Shown here piece after piece: positions 8,108 to 15,822 of a DNA stretch of 32,175 bases. The stretch comes from Candidatus Blautia excrementipullorum. Lineage in GTDB: Bacteria; Bacillota; Clostridia; Lachnospirales; Lachnospiraceae. The notes beneath the pieces are model-generated. The model searched no databases, was not told the DNA's origin, and saw only the letters and a list, made by a program, of their open reading frames with translations. Within the stretch, counting starts at the first letter, position 1, and every line of letters begins with the position of its first letter. Where the stretch lies: the NCBI GenBank assembly GCA_019118645.1, contig DWYN01000072.1:1-32175 (forward strand), written 5' to 3'. Both the position numbers and the translations under genes were made by a program.

Positions 8108-9622
8108 CTAATACTCGGACTCATCATAATAGATATCTTCCTCATAGTAGCTGTCGTTGTAGTAACCGTCTTCTTCCGAGTAGCCGCTGTCATAATAGCC
8201 GGAGTCTTCTGAATCTTCGGAAGAACTGTCTTCGCTCTGGTCATCTGAGGTTCCCTCTGCCTGCTCCTGACGGTATTGTTCGGCGCTGACAGACCAGATA
8301 TCCTCCACAATATTTCCGCTGGAATCGTACATATTCATCTCATAGTCAAAGCTGACATCCAGAAGATCTGTATTAGTAGAGGGCTCTACATTCATGGACA
8401 TGATCTGCTCAAACTCCGCCTGCAGATTGGCAAGTGTAAACTCATCGCCGATGATCTCCCGCACACTGTGCTGAGAAGCAAGCTCCTCCGTATAGTCTTC
8501 CAGCATATAAGGCCCGTATTCGCCGGTGTCGTGGTTATAGTGCATAACAAGAGGCTTTACTTCCGGATCAAGGATCTGAACAGTGGATTCACCTTTCAGC
8601 GTGGATTTCTGGATAGTAAATCCTGCCATACCGCCCAGAAGCCCGGATAGGGATTCCTGAGTGGAAACAAAATTTCCAAGGGAGTAGAAGATCAGCATTT
8701 CATTGCCCTGGTCGTCCGACATCCGGCCATAGGGCTGGAGAATATGCGGATGGCCGCCGATGACTACGTCCACACCCTGCTGCATCAGAAATACAGCCCA
8801 TTCTTTCTCGTATTCCGTAGGCATAGGTTCGTTCTCGCGGCCCCAGTGCGCCACAAAAATCACACAGTCGCTGATCTCTTTTGCCTGAGCGATCATGGAA
8901 GAAACCTTCTGCCGGTCAAAAATATCAATCATATATTCCCGGCCTTCTCCCGCGCCGGAATTATTTGTTCCATATGTATAATCCAGAAAGGCAATGGTGA
9001 TGCCGTTGACTTCCAGGGTCTTTACCGTATCTGCGTCCTCCTGAGAGGAATGAATGCCGAGAACAGGAATATCCGGATAATTTGTTTCCCAGAAATTCAG
9101 AGTCTGGGAAATGTAATCATACCCGTAATCATCTATGTGATTGGTGGCGGATTCAATAACGTCAAATCCGGCGGTGATCAATGCGTCGCCTACTTCTGTA
9201 GGAGTTGCGAAGGAGGGATATCCGCTGACGGCGTCATGATCCGTGGTGAGAACGGTTTCCTGGTCCACCATTGCTACATCGGCAGCCTGAATCTCATCCA
9301 GCACATTTGTGTATATATGGTCGTAATTCCACTGGCCGGACTCATTCTCCCCGGACAGAAGAAGATTGTCATGATAGAGATTGTCCCCTACAGCGATCAC
9401 TGTTGCAGTGCTTACTTCCGGAGTATTGGCAGCCAGTTCGGCTGCGTTTTTCTCTTCTTCTGCCTGTCTGGCCGCCTCTTCCTGAGGTTTCTGCACCAGA
9501 GTGTAGTCAAGCTGATGGAAAAAGAGAACCAGTACCACAAGCACAACCACAGAACACAGAAGAGCGATCCGTGAATTGCTTTTTTCTTTATAATTTAGCG
9601 GGATATTCTGATTTTTTTTCAT
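8108..9622 (-). CDS. CapA family (PGA_cap) membrane-anchored protein
   Basis: This is a 504-aa metallophosphatase-fold protein of the CapA family, associated with poly-gamma-glutamate capsule or cell-envelope functions. An N-terminal membrane helix (RIALLCSVVVLVVLVLFF) and a Glu/Ala-rich linker precede the domain. It begins VIAVGDNLYHDNLL and continues with ESATNHIDDYG, FVAHWGRE, VVIGGHPHILQPYG and FYSLGNFVS. The last 45 residues are a Ser/Asp/Glu/Tyr tail with many tyrosines. ATG 9622 has an AAGGA site 10 nt upstream, whereas the in-frame ATG at 9652 has none. No capB/capC genes are nearby, so a capsule role cannot be assumed. Confidence 0.9.
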   Translation of the reverse strand: MKKNQNIPLNYKEKSNSRIALLCSVVVLVVLVLFFHQLDYTLVQKPQEEAARQAEEEKNAAELAANTPEVSTATVIAVGDNLYHDNLLLSGENESGQWNYDHIYTNVLDEIQAADVAMVDQETVLTTDHDAVSGYPSFATPTEVGDALITAGFDVIESATNHIDDYGYDYISQTLNFWETNYPDIPVLGIHSSQEDADTVKTLEVNGITIAFLDYTYGTNNSGAGEGREYMIDIFDRQKVSSMIAQAKEISDCVIFVAHWGRENEPMPTEYEKEWAVFLMQQGVDVVIGGHPHILQPYGRMSDDQGNEMLIFYSLGNFVSTQESLSGLLGGMAGFTIQKSTLKGESTVQILDPEVKPLVMHYNHDTGEYGPYMLEDYTEELASQHSVREIIGDEFTLANLQAEFEQIMSMNVEPSTNTDLLDVSFDYEMNMYDSSGNIVEDIWSVSAEQYRQEQAEGTSDDQSEDSSSEDSEDSGYYDSGYSEEDGYYNDSYYEEDIYYDESEY

Positions 9623-9703
9623 TGCATGCTGTTCCTTTATCTGTTTTCCCATGTACGGCAGTCCCGAAGATCAGGGCTACGGAGAATGGTTATGTTCTGT
9701 ACT

Positions 9704-9709
9704 ATTATA
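9704..9709 (-). promoter_or_regulatory. Possible -10 box for the capA-like gene
   Basis: A perfect TATAAT on the minus strand lies about 80 bp before the chosen start. The matching -35 region (TTTCAA at 17 nt) is poor, so the assignment is tentative. Confidence 0.35.
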
Positions 9710-9750
9710 GCAAATTGAACTGTTTATTGAAAGAATTTGTTTGAAAAAAT

Positions 9751-9782
9751 ACTTTGATTTTCAAAGTAATTGGGAGTATAAT
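9751..9782 (+). promoter_or_regulatory. fabT promoter with overlapping FabT-type operator
   Basis: The palindrome ACTTTGA-TTT-TCAAAGT (9751-9767) closely resembles FabT operators of the TTTGATnATCAAA type. The -35 TTGATT (9754-9759) lies inside it, and -10 TATAAT (9777-9782) follows after 17 nt. A bound regulator would block RNA polymerase, which predicts autorepression. Confidence 0.75.
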
Positions 9783-9890
9783 AATGCTGTAATGATACAG
9801 ACGTTATTTTGACCCACGATGTATTTCCTGAGGCAGAACAGGAAAATATGTAAAAGGAGTCTCTCATGGTCAGCCGGGAGGAGGATAGAC

Positions 9891-10343
9891 ATGAATTCAT
9901 ATGAGACAGTAAACGATGTGCTGGTAAAATTGTTCAAGGAAATTATGGGAATTGAAGAGAAGGCGCTGATAACTTCTGAGTATAAAGATATTTCTGTAAA
10001 TGACATGCATGTGATCGAAGCCATCGGCATGGATGAGAAAAAAAATATGTCGGCGGTGGCCAGGGAGCTTTCCGTGACGGTAGGCACGGTCACCATTGCC
10101 ATTAATAATCTGGTAAAAAAAGGATATGTAAAGCGGGTACGAAGCGACAAGGACAGAAGAATTGTGCTGGTCTCCCTTTCTGAAAAGGGCGAGAAGGCAT
10201 ATAATCATCACCGGATGTTTCATGAAAGAATGGTTCTTGCGGTACTGGAGGGCTTGGATAAGGAAGAAACGAAGGTACTGATGAAAGTGCTGGGAAACCT
10301 GCAGCGCTTTTTCAGAAATTATGAAGACGGCCAGGGGCATTGA
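9891..10343 (+). CDS. fabT: FabT-like MarR family fatty-acid biosynthesis regulator
   Basis: This 150-aa winged-helix repressor resembles streptococcal FabT along its whole length: IEEKAL..YKDIS..DMHVIEAIG, the recognition region VTVGTVTIAINNLVKKGY, the wing RVRSDKDRRIV and the FHERMV dimerisation helix. FabT proteins repress fatty-acid synthesis genes when bound to acyl-ACP. ATG 9891 follows GGGAGGAGG at 6 nt, and upstream in-frame codons have no site. A FabT-type palindrome overlaps its promoter. Unusually, no fabH/acpP/fabK genes follow; the gene ends inside its own terminator. Targets must therefore be elsewhere if the role holds. Confidence 0.85.
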   Translation: MNSYETVNDVLVKLFKEIMGIEEKALITSEYKDISVNDMHVIEAIGMDEKKNMSAVARELSVTVGTVTIAINNLVKKGYVKRVRSDKDRRIVLVSLSEKGEKAYNHHRMFHERMVLAVLEGLDKEETKVLMKVLGNLQRFFRNYEDGQGH

Positions 10344-10361
10344 CGGACCCTGGCCGTTTTG
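10327..10361 (+). terminator. Terminator overlapping the fabT stop codon
   Basis: ACGGCCAGGG (10327-10336) pairs with CCCTGGCCGT (10348-10357), followed by TTTT with a short G interruption. The fabT stop codon (10341-10343) sits in the loop, so the gene is monocistronic. Confidence 0.75.
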
Positions 10362-10374
10362 GCTTCGCCTGCTT

Positions 10375-12138
10375 TTATGCGATGTATTTTCTCAGGACAG
10401 GGAAGGGAACCGGCCCTGTTTCCAGTACTTTTTTATGAAATTCCTTCAGATCAAAATCATCTCCAAGCATATTTTCGCACTCATTTCTGAGATCAAGGAA
10501 ATTCAGATATCCCCAGTAATATTTCAAATAGTTGGCAGGTGTTTCCACGATATACTGGTATATTTCCGCCGTAACGGAGCTGTCAGTGATTCCCAGGGAG
10601 TTCAGCAGGCGGTCACAGGCTGACTGTGTCCATCCCTGATAGTGAATGCCAATGTCCAGAAGAGAATAAATACAGAGTTTGACGCTGCGGTTCAGCCAGG
10701 AGAGGACGGCCAGATCTTCTGCGGCATTGTCGTCCAGAAAGGCTGCGGCGTAAGGATAGGCAAAAGACTCTACATAAGTGGCCCAGCCTTCCACATAGCC
10801 GCTGGAGGAGATCAGATACCGTATGTCATCAGGACGGCATGAAGCAAAATATACGGTCTGATACAGATGACCGGGAAAGCCCTCATGGGCCAGCGTAGTG
10901 AAAAGCTCCAGATTGGAGCTCTGCCCGGAGCGGTTGATATAAATCGTATTGGGACTTCCGGTATCCAGCGGCGGCGTGAGATAAAAAGCGGGACTTAAAT
11001 AATCTTCCATGGATTCGTGTACGTAGCGGACTTCGTAATCTGTCTCGGAAAGAGCAGGAAAATCTTTCTGGATGCACTGACTTAGGGATTCCAGAGCGTC
11101 TTCGGGGGAGAAAGAAGGAAGGTCGGTTCCGTCTGTCATTTTGCGCAGAAGAGAAGGCTGTTCTTTCAGCATGAGGCGGATAGTTCCGGAATCTTCCGCC
11201 AGCTGGGAGGCCATGCGCTGCTGGATCTGCTCCACCGGCACATAGGAGCCCACCTGGCTTTTCAGAAGATATTCGTAATATTCTTTTCCGCCGGGAAAAT
11301 GCGCAAGTCCCCGGCTGGACTGGCCGGATCCCTTCAGTGCTTCCAGCCCTGCAATAAGCTTCCGATAGGCGGGAATTACCTTGTTCAGCAGGATACTTTT
11401 ATGCTTTTCCTGAAGCTCCTTTTGATCTTCCGGGGAAAACTTTCCGTAATCCTCCAGTTTTTCATTGAAGACATCCAGCATATAATTGGATTCCGGATTC
11501 TGAATAAAGGCCCTGCACTGCTCTAAAATCCGTTCCAGCGAAGTGTCGCTCATGAAAAGTCCTGCAGCTGCTTTTTCTTCCTCGAACCGGAGAATACTTT
11601 CAAAGTACGGCTCTATAGATGCAAGAAGATTCAGATAATCGGAAATATCCTGATCTTCATAGAATGCATATTCTGCCAGGAGAACCGGAAGCTGAGCCTG
11701 AATTCCAAGACTGGGAGACAGCACTTCCTCAAGCAGTATATGATCTTCCAGAGAAAGCTGAGTGTCAAAATACAGAAGAAGCATATCGAGAGTAATCTGA
11801 TTTTCCCGGGAAAGGCGGGAGAAGGAAAAAGTTTTCAGTTTCTTTATGTAGGATTCATAGAGCTGACAGGTATCTGTCATATCGGAGCTTACTGTTCCAA
11901 GGGTAGGAGCAGGACGGGAAATATCTTTTTCCTCCGGATGGGCCAGAGAATAGTGGAGAGAAAGCAGGCTTCCGGAAACTTCCTGCTGAAAGACTTTCCG
12001 GGTAAAAGACCGGAATTTTCCGTTTTCTGACCAGACACGGGCAGTGCAGTAGCCTACTGCTGTTCCGGCCAGAAGGGTAAGACATAAAAGAAGCGCCAGA
12101 AGAATAGGCTTTTTGAATTTGCGGAATGATAAAGGCAT
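10375..12138 (-). CDS. DUF885 family protein, putative membrane-anchored metallopeptidase
   Basis: This 587-aa protein has an N-terminal membrane helix (ILLALLLCLTLLAGTAVGY) and a long helical ectodomain. The DUF885 hallmark HEGFPGH at residues 418-424 is an HExxx(x)H-like zinc site, with later GYVEGWATYVE, typical of the distal glutamate ligand. The start at 12138 is preferred because the TM helix then sits at the extreme N-terminus; only a weak GAGG precedes it. It is transcribed divergently from trxB. Activity of this family is poorly defined, so peptidase function is inferred from the motif. Confidence 0.87.
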   Translation of the reverse strand: MPLSFRKFKKPILLALLLCLTLLAGTAVGYCTARVWSENGKFRSFTRKVFQQEVSGSLLSLHYSLAHPEEKDISRPAPTLGTVSSDMTDTCQLYESYIKKLKTFSFSRLSRENQITLDMLLLYFDTQLSLEDHILLEEVLSPSLGIQAQLPVLLAEYAFYEDQDISDYLNLLASIEPYFESILRFEEEKAAAGLFMSDTSLERILEQCRAFIQNPESNYMLDVFNEKLEDYGKFSPEDQKELQEKHKSILLNKVIPAYRKLIAGLEALKGSGQSSRGLAHFPGGKEYYEYLLKSQVGSYVPVEQIQQRMASQLAEDSGTIRLMLKEQPSLLRKMTDGTDLPSFSPEDALESLSQCIQKDFPALSETDYEVRYVHESMEDYLSPAFYLTPPLDTGSPNTIYINRSGQSSNLELFTTLAHEGFPGHLYQTVYFASCRPDDIRYLISSSGYVEGWATYVESFAYPYAAAFLDDNAAEDLAVLSWLNRSVKLCIYSLLDIGIHYQGWTQSACDRLLNSLGITDSSVTAEIYQYIVETPANYLKYYWGYLNFLDLRNECENMLGDDFDLKEFHKKVLETGPVPFPVLRKYIA

Positions 12139-12280
12139 ACAGACCTCAGAAACTGCTGTTTCTATTATCATATTGGAAAAGAAGTGATTCTATGCTAAAC
12201 TGGTATACAATAAAAAATCCAGGAAACAATGAACGCCGGTGATTTTTATAGAAACACGAAGGATCGGAAAAGGAGGAACT

Positions 12281-13201
12281 ATGTCGGAAATTTATGATTT
12301 AGCAATACTGGGCGCCGGCCCCGCCGGAATCTGCGCGGCAATTTATGCGTCCAGAGGGAAACTGAACACACTTTGGCTGGAAGAAAAGTTTGTCCAGGGA
12401 GGGCAGATCGTCAATACTTACGAAGTAGATAATTATCCGGGCCTGCCTGGAATAAGCGGAATGGAACTGGGCGAGACCATGGCGGCTCATGCGGAAAAAC
12501 TCGGTCTGGCTCCTGAGAGAGCCGCTGTGGTTTCCATTGAGGACAGGGGAAGTGTGAAGATTATCCGCACGAAGAAAAAGGAGTACCGGGCCAGGGCGGT
12601 GATTTTTGCAATGGGAGCGGAGCACAGAACTCTGGGAATTCCCGGGGAGACAGAGCTGAGCGGCATGGGAGTATCCTACTGCGCCACCTGTGACGGCGCC
12701 TTTTTTCAGGACGGGACGGTCGCCGTTGTGGGCGGCGGAAATGTGGCGGCGGAGGATGCGGTTTTTCTGTCCCGCATCTGCAGAAAAGTTTATGTCGTCC
12801 ACCGGAGAGATGAGCTCCGTGCGGAAAAGATTCTTCAGGAAAGTCTGTTTGCCTGCAAAAATGTAGAAATGATCTGGGATACCGTTCCGGTTTCCATAGA
12901 AGGAAAGGAGCAGACAGAGGCTCTGAAGGTGCGGAATGTAAAGACCGGAGAGGAAAAAAGCCTTTCTGTTGACGGAGTGTTTATTGCTGTGGGGATTGTG
13001 CCGAACACATCCCTGGTCAAAGGAATCGTCAAGCTGGATGAGGGCGGATATATTGATGCCGGAGAAGACGGAGCTACAGATACACCCGGATTTTTTGCGG
13101 CAGGAGACATACGGACAAAAAAACTCCGCCAGATCGTCACAGCCGTATCTGACGGAGCAAATGCAGTGGCCTCTGTGCAGAGGTATCTGATGGAATTATA
13201 A
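12281..13201 (+). CDS. trxB: Thioredoxin reductase
   Basis: This 306-aa FAD/NADPH disulfide reductase keeps thioredoxin reduced in the cytoplasm. FAD-binding GAGPAG lies near residue 10, redox-active Cys134 and Cys137 are in CATCDG, the NADPH-binding GGGNVAAE and HRRDELRA motifs follow, and the C-terminal FAD motif is FFAAGDIR. AGGAGG at 12271-12276 is 4 nt before the ATG. No thioredoxin gene is adjacent. An in-frame GTG upstream at 12239 is rejected for lack of a site. Confidence 0.95.
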   Translation: MSEIYDLAILGAGPAGICAAIYASRGKLNTLWLEEKFVQGGQIVNTYEVDNYPGLPGISGMELGETMAAHAEKLGLAPERAAVVSIEDRGSVKIIRTKKKEYRARAVIFAMGAEHRTLGIPGETELSGMGVSYCATCDGAFFQDGTVAVVGGGNVAAEDAVFLSRICRKVYVVHRRDELRAEKILQESLFACKNVEMIWDTVPVSIEGKEQTEALKVRNVKTGEEKSLSVDGVFIAVGIVPNTSLVKGIVKLDEGGYIDAGEDGATDTPGFFAAGDIRTKKLRQIVTAVSDGANAVASVQRYLMEL

Positions 13202-13215
13202 AACTGCGGATCTTT

Positions 13216-13536
13216 TTAATGGCCGGAGGTGGCTTTCAGGCCGATAATACCGATCAGCAGCAGTGCCACAAAAATGAGGCGGGTGGGAGTGAAAGACTCT
13301 TTAAACAATACAATTCCCACGATTACCGCGCCCAGCGCCCCGATGCCTGTCCAGACGGCATAGGAGGTTCCCAGGGGAAGCTGTTTGGTTGCCTGGGCCA
13401 GGAATAAAAAGCTCAGGACCATCCCCGCCACGGTCAGGACAGAAAACTTCATAACGCTGAAGCCGTTTGAAAGCTTCAGGCAGGTGGACCAGAACACCTC
13501 CAGAAGACCTGCAAAAAGTAAAAAAATCCATTCCAT
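13216..13536 (-). CDS. SMR family exporter, Gdx/SugE (guanidinium exporter) type
   Basis: This 106-aa protein has four membrane helices and the small multidrug resistance fold. The membrane-embedded glutamate is in AGLLEVFWS, and LPLGTSYAVWTGIGALGAV matches the Gdx/SugE branch, whose members export guanidinium. Gdx proteins begin about ten residues before that glutamate, which fits ATG 13536. A GTG at 13548 sits too close to the AAAGGA site. The 3' end is 15 bp from the trxB stop on the opposite strand. No known guanidine riboswitch is visible in its leader; a different hairpin is present. Confidence 0.88.
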   Translation of the reverse strand: MEWIFLLFAGLLEVFWSTCLKLSNGFSVMKFSVLTVAGMVLSFLFLAQATKQLPLGTSYAVWTGIGALGAVIVGIVLFKESFTPTRLIFVALLLIGIIGLKATSGH

Positions 13537-13556
13537 TTTTAAATACACATCCTTTC

Positions 13557-13637
13557 TGCCGCCATAAGAAAAAGCGTTAAATTTTGTATCTCCAAAGGCC
13601 TAATGATACAAATTTAACGCTTATTTACCCGGCGGCA
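13557..13637 (-). promoter_or_regulatory. Attenuator-like hairpin in the SMR leader
   Basis: A long inverted repeat lies between the promoter and the SMR gene. The inner arms at 13572-13590 and 13605-13622 (AAGCGTTAAATTT type) form about 18 bp with one bulge. On the minus strand the stem is followed by TTTTTC, as in an intrinsic terminator. Outer arms TGCCGCC (13557-13563) and GGCGGCA (13631-13637) enclose it and end close to the ribosome binding site. Regulation by attenuation is inferred; no known riboswitch consensus was recognised. Confidence 0.5.
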
Positions 13638-13663
13638 ATTTCTTTTATTGTTTTTTCGTCCTA

Positions 13664-13692
13664 AATTTATCAAATCTTTCTATGAGTGTCAA
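13664..13692 (-). promoter_or_regulatory. Promoter of the SMR gene
   Basis: On the minus strand TTGACA (13687-13692) and TAAATT (13664-13669) are spaced by 17 nt. The transcript would start near 13657 and carry a leader of about 120 nt. Confidence 0.65.
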
Positions 13693-13819
13693 TACTAATT
13701 GCTCACATGCATTCAAATTCGTACAAAATTCTGGAAAGAGTCTTTTCTGACATGCATGAACTGTCTAAAATGTATATCCTGCTGCGGGGAAAACATCTGC
13801 AAATTTTAATATCCGTAAT

Positions 13820-13848
13820 TTGACAGCCCGGAAACGCTGTGCTAAGAT
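13820..13848 (+). promoter_or_regulatory. Promoter of the NlpC/P60 gene
   Basis: TTGACA (13820-13825), a 17-nt spacer and TAAGAT (13843-13848) make a good sigma-A promoter about 105 bp before the start codon. Confidence 0.7.
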
Positions 13849-13953
13849 ACGCAACTGTATGTAAAGAAACCTGACGGATACCGGAGGGAAATTTGGAAAG
13901 ACCAGATTCCCTGTGCTGAAGCGGGAGAAGATCAGGAGATAAAAGGAGACTAT

Positions 13954-14661
13954 ATGAAGAAAAAAATAATGGCAGTATTATTATGCGTATGCGTCGGCAG
14001 CCTGGCGTCCGCGGCGGCGGAAGCCGCAGATCTGGGAAGAGAAGACCGGACGGAGACGGAGACTTTTGCAGACGACACGGCCAGCCGTGAATTCCAGGAC
14101 GGTGAGATCAGCGAGATTGCAGACAGAATCGCGGAGCACGCCGAGGAAGAAGCAAATGCATATCTGGAATTGAAAAAGGAGGCGCAGAAGGCTGAGGATG
14201 CCAGGGAAGTTCAGAGGCGGGCACAGGAGGTAAAGAGAAAGACCACCAGAATCCGCAGGCAGGCAAAAGCGGAAGCCGCCCGGAGAAAGGAGGCCCAGCG
14301 CCTGGCCCACAGACAGGAGATTGTGAACTTTGCCCTGCAGTTTGAGGGAAACCCTTATGTGTATGGAGGAACAAGCCTTACGAACGGCGCGGACTGCTCC
14401 GGCTTTGTGATGTCTGTATTTAAAGAATTTGGATACAGCCTTCCGAGAGTGGCAAGCGCACAGTATGAGGCCTCCGAAAAGAAGGACATCAGCCAGATAG
14501 AAACCGGCGATCTTGTGTTCTACGGTTCCGGAGGCATCGGCCATGTGGCTCTGTATATCGGGAACGGAAAAATTATCCACGCCAGTACCTCCGCCTCGGG
14601 AATTAAAATCTCGGATTATGACTATGAGACGCCGGTTGGTGTCGGAACTTATCTGAAATAA
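13954..14661 (+). CDS. Secreted NlpC/P60 peptidoglycan endopeptidase
   Basis: This 235-aa protein has a signal peptide (basic KKK, then a hydrophobic run to about residue 24). A highly charged, probably coiled-coil region at about 45-125 follows, then a C-terminal NlpC/P60 domain (about 128-235). The catalytic Cys148 is in ADCSGF, His197 is in GHVALYIG, and the third polar residue is His209 in IIHAS. NlpC/P60 enzymes cut peptide stems of peptidoglycan. AAAGGAGA lies upstream of the ATG. The layout (coiled coil plus NlpC) is typical of secreted Clostridial autolysins. Confidence 0.93.
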   Translation: MKKKIMAVLLCVCVGSLASAAAEAADLGREDRTETETFADDTASREFQDGEISEIADRIAEHAEEEANAYLELKKEAQKAEDAREVQRRAQEVKRKTTRIRRQAKAEAARRKEAQRLAHRQEIVNFALQFEGNPYVYGGTSLTNGADCSGFVMSVFKEFGYSLPRVASAQYEASEKKDISQIETGDLVFYGSGGIGHVALYIGNGKIIHASTSASGIKISDYDYETPVGVGTYLK

Positions 14662-14699
14662 TCGAAGTTTGGGCAGATTGCACAAAGTTTGTCGGATTA

Positions 14700-14818
14700 T
14701 GTGGATTGTACAAATTTTTGTACAAGAGTTTTCCACATTTGAAAAACGTGGAAAACCTTATAGAATCAAGTTATGCACAAAGTTATCCACATTATCCACA
14801 CTGAATGGATGTGGATGA
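14700..14818. other. DnaA-box cluster in a gene-free region
   Basis: TTATGCACA (14771-14779), TTATCCACA (14783-14791) and TTATCCACA (14792-14800) match the DnaA box consensus TTATnCACA, with starts 12 and 9 nt apart. Near-matches surround them: TGTGGATTG (14700-14708), TTTTCCACA (14729-14737), CGTGGAAAA (14748-14756) and TGTGGATGA (14810-14818). AT-rich DNA follows (14820-14950). Another perfect box is at 15146-15154. No dnaA, dnaN or rpmH gene is in the window, so origin function is unproven. Confidence 0.65.
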
Positions 14819-14904
14819 ACTGATTTACATAAAAAATGAATAAACGAATGTTTTGGTAAAAAATCATAAAATTACATTCTGCGACAAAAAAAACGGAAAT
14901 TCCC

Positions 14905-14936
14905 TTGACATTTTCGAAGTGAAAATACTGTATAAT
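14905..14936 (+). promoter_or_regulatory. Promoter-like element in the gap before the V-ATPase operon
   Basis: Perfect TTGACA (14905-14910) and TATAAT (14931-14936) hexamers occur on the + strand, but the spacer is 20 nt, longer than optimal. No gene follows on this strand for over 8 kb. Confidence 0.4.
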
Positions 14937-14942
14937 TTTTTA

Positions 14943-15111
14943 TTCAAAAGAGTAATTTTAATGTTTGAAAGTTTAATTGTCAGAAAATACTGAGAAAAAT
15001 CTCAGCCAGACATTTATATAGGATTTATCTGACGAAATCCGGGAAGTCCGGCTGCTCAGATGTCAAAAATAAGATATCCCCTGTGGATTTTTGGTCCGCA
15101 GGGGATATCTT
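14943..15111 (+). ncRNA. Candidate small structured RNA
   Basis: Downstream of the promoter-like element, the + strand has successive hairpins: CTGAGA/TCTCAG (14990-15005), CCGG-GAAGT-CCGG near 15040, and the strong stem at 15071-15111. No coding frame is present. The terminal stem has a better U tract on the opposite strand, so it may only serve the V-ATPase operon. The RNA is inferred from structure alone and matches no family I recognise. Confidence 0.3.
15065..15111 (-). terminator. Terminator of the V-ATPase operon
   Basis: The perfect 13-bp stem AAGATATCCCCTG (15071-15083) / CAGGGGATATCTT (15099-15111) is followed on the minus strand by ATTTTTG. It lies about 60 bp after the last ATPase gene. 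Confidence 0.85.
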
Positions 15112-15171
15112 TATAAAAGAAGAAAAAGATTTATTCTTGCTCAGATGTGGATAACCACGTTTCAAAACAGG

Positions 15172-15792
15172 TTATGAACTCATTTTCATCCGTTTAATGA
15201 CTTTCAGTCTTGTAAATTCCTCGCGCTCCTTCTCTTCCAGTGCGTTCTGGATCTCTTTTGTAAGAGCTTCATATTTGGGAATGGTAATGTTTTTCAGAGC
15301 GTTGGCGCGCTTCTGGGTTTTCTTAATATTGGCAGCCAGACGGATGGCCGCGTTTTCAATCATGGAAAGGCGGATGGAAAGCTCTTTTACCCTTTCAAAA
15401 GCAGCCTTTGCCTGATCCAGCGACATTTTTGTGCTGTAATAGGCATAGGTGGGCACATTACTTCTGGCGTCATATTCCACCAGCGGAATTTCCGTCCCCA
15501 TTACGCTGCGGGTTTTGATCCGGATGGAATCTTCTACAGGGACGGTATAGGCGATCTGCTGGACGAAAGCGATGCCGATTTCCATGTTTGCCTTCTGAAG
15601 GGCGGCATATGCAGTACGGAAAGTCTGGTCGATCTGAGTCTGGATATCTTTGGCCTGGTCGATCAGTTCCATCATTTCCCGGATAAGAATATTCCGTTTT
15701 TTATCCATCAGCTCAAAACCCTGGCGGGAAAGAGCCAGAGAATTCTTGGCCAGTATTAAGTTTCCTTTGGTAGGGAAGGTATTCGGATCCAT
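15172..15792 (-). CDS. ntpD: V-type ATPase subunit D (central stalk)
   Basis: Subunit D forms the rotating coiled-coil shaft inside the A3B3 head. The 206-aa protein has the family pattern FPTKGNLILAKNSLALSRQG near its N-terminus, long amphipathic helices, a SVMGTEIPLV mid section, and a C-terminal helix RANALKNITIPKYEALTKEI. ATG 15792 follows AGGAGG at 7 nt; the TTG one codon earlier is not needed. It is the last gene of the operon. Confidence 0.95.
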   Translation of the reverse strand: MDPNTFPTKGNLILAKNSLALSRQGFELMDKKRNILIREMMELIDQAKDIQTQIDQTFRTAYAALQKANMEIGIAFVQQIAYTVPVEDSIRIKTRSVMGTEIPLVEYDARSNVPTYAYYSTKMSLDQAKAAFERVKELSIRLSMIENAAIRLAANIKKTQKRANALKNITIPKYEALTKEIQNALEEKEREEFTRLKVIKRMKMSS

Positions 15793-15822
15793 CAAACCAC
15801 CTCCTTTAAATTACACTCCTGC

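Noticed and set aside
13537-13657. Known guanidine riboswitch before the SMR gene
   Set aside because: Neither the ykkC type I core nor paired ACGR hairpins of the type II/III motifs were found.
13876-13950. c-di-AMP riboswitch before the NlpC/P60 gene
   Set aside because: Such genes are often controlled by it, but the ydaO-type conserved segments are not recognisable in this short leader.
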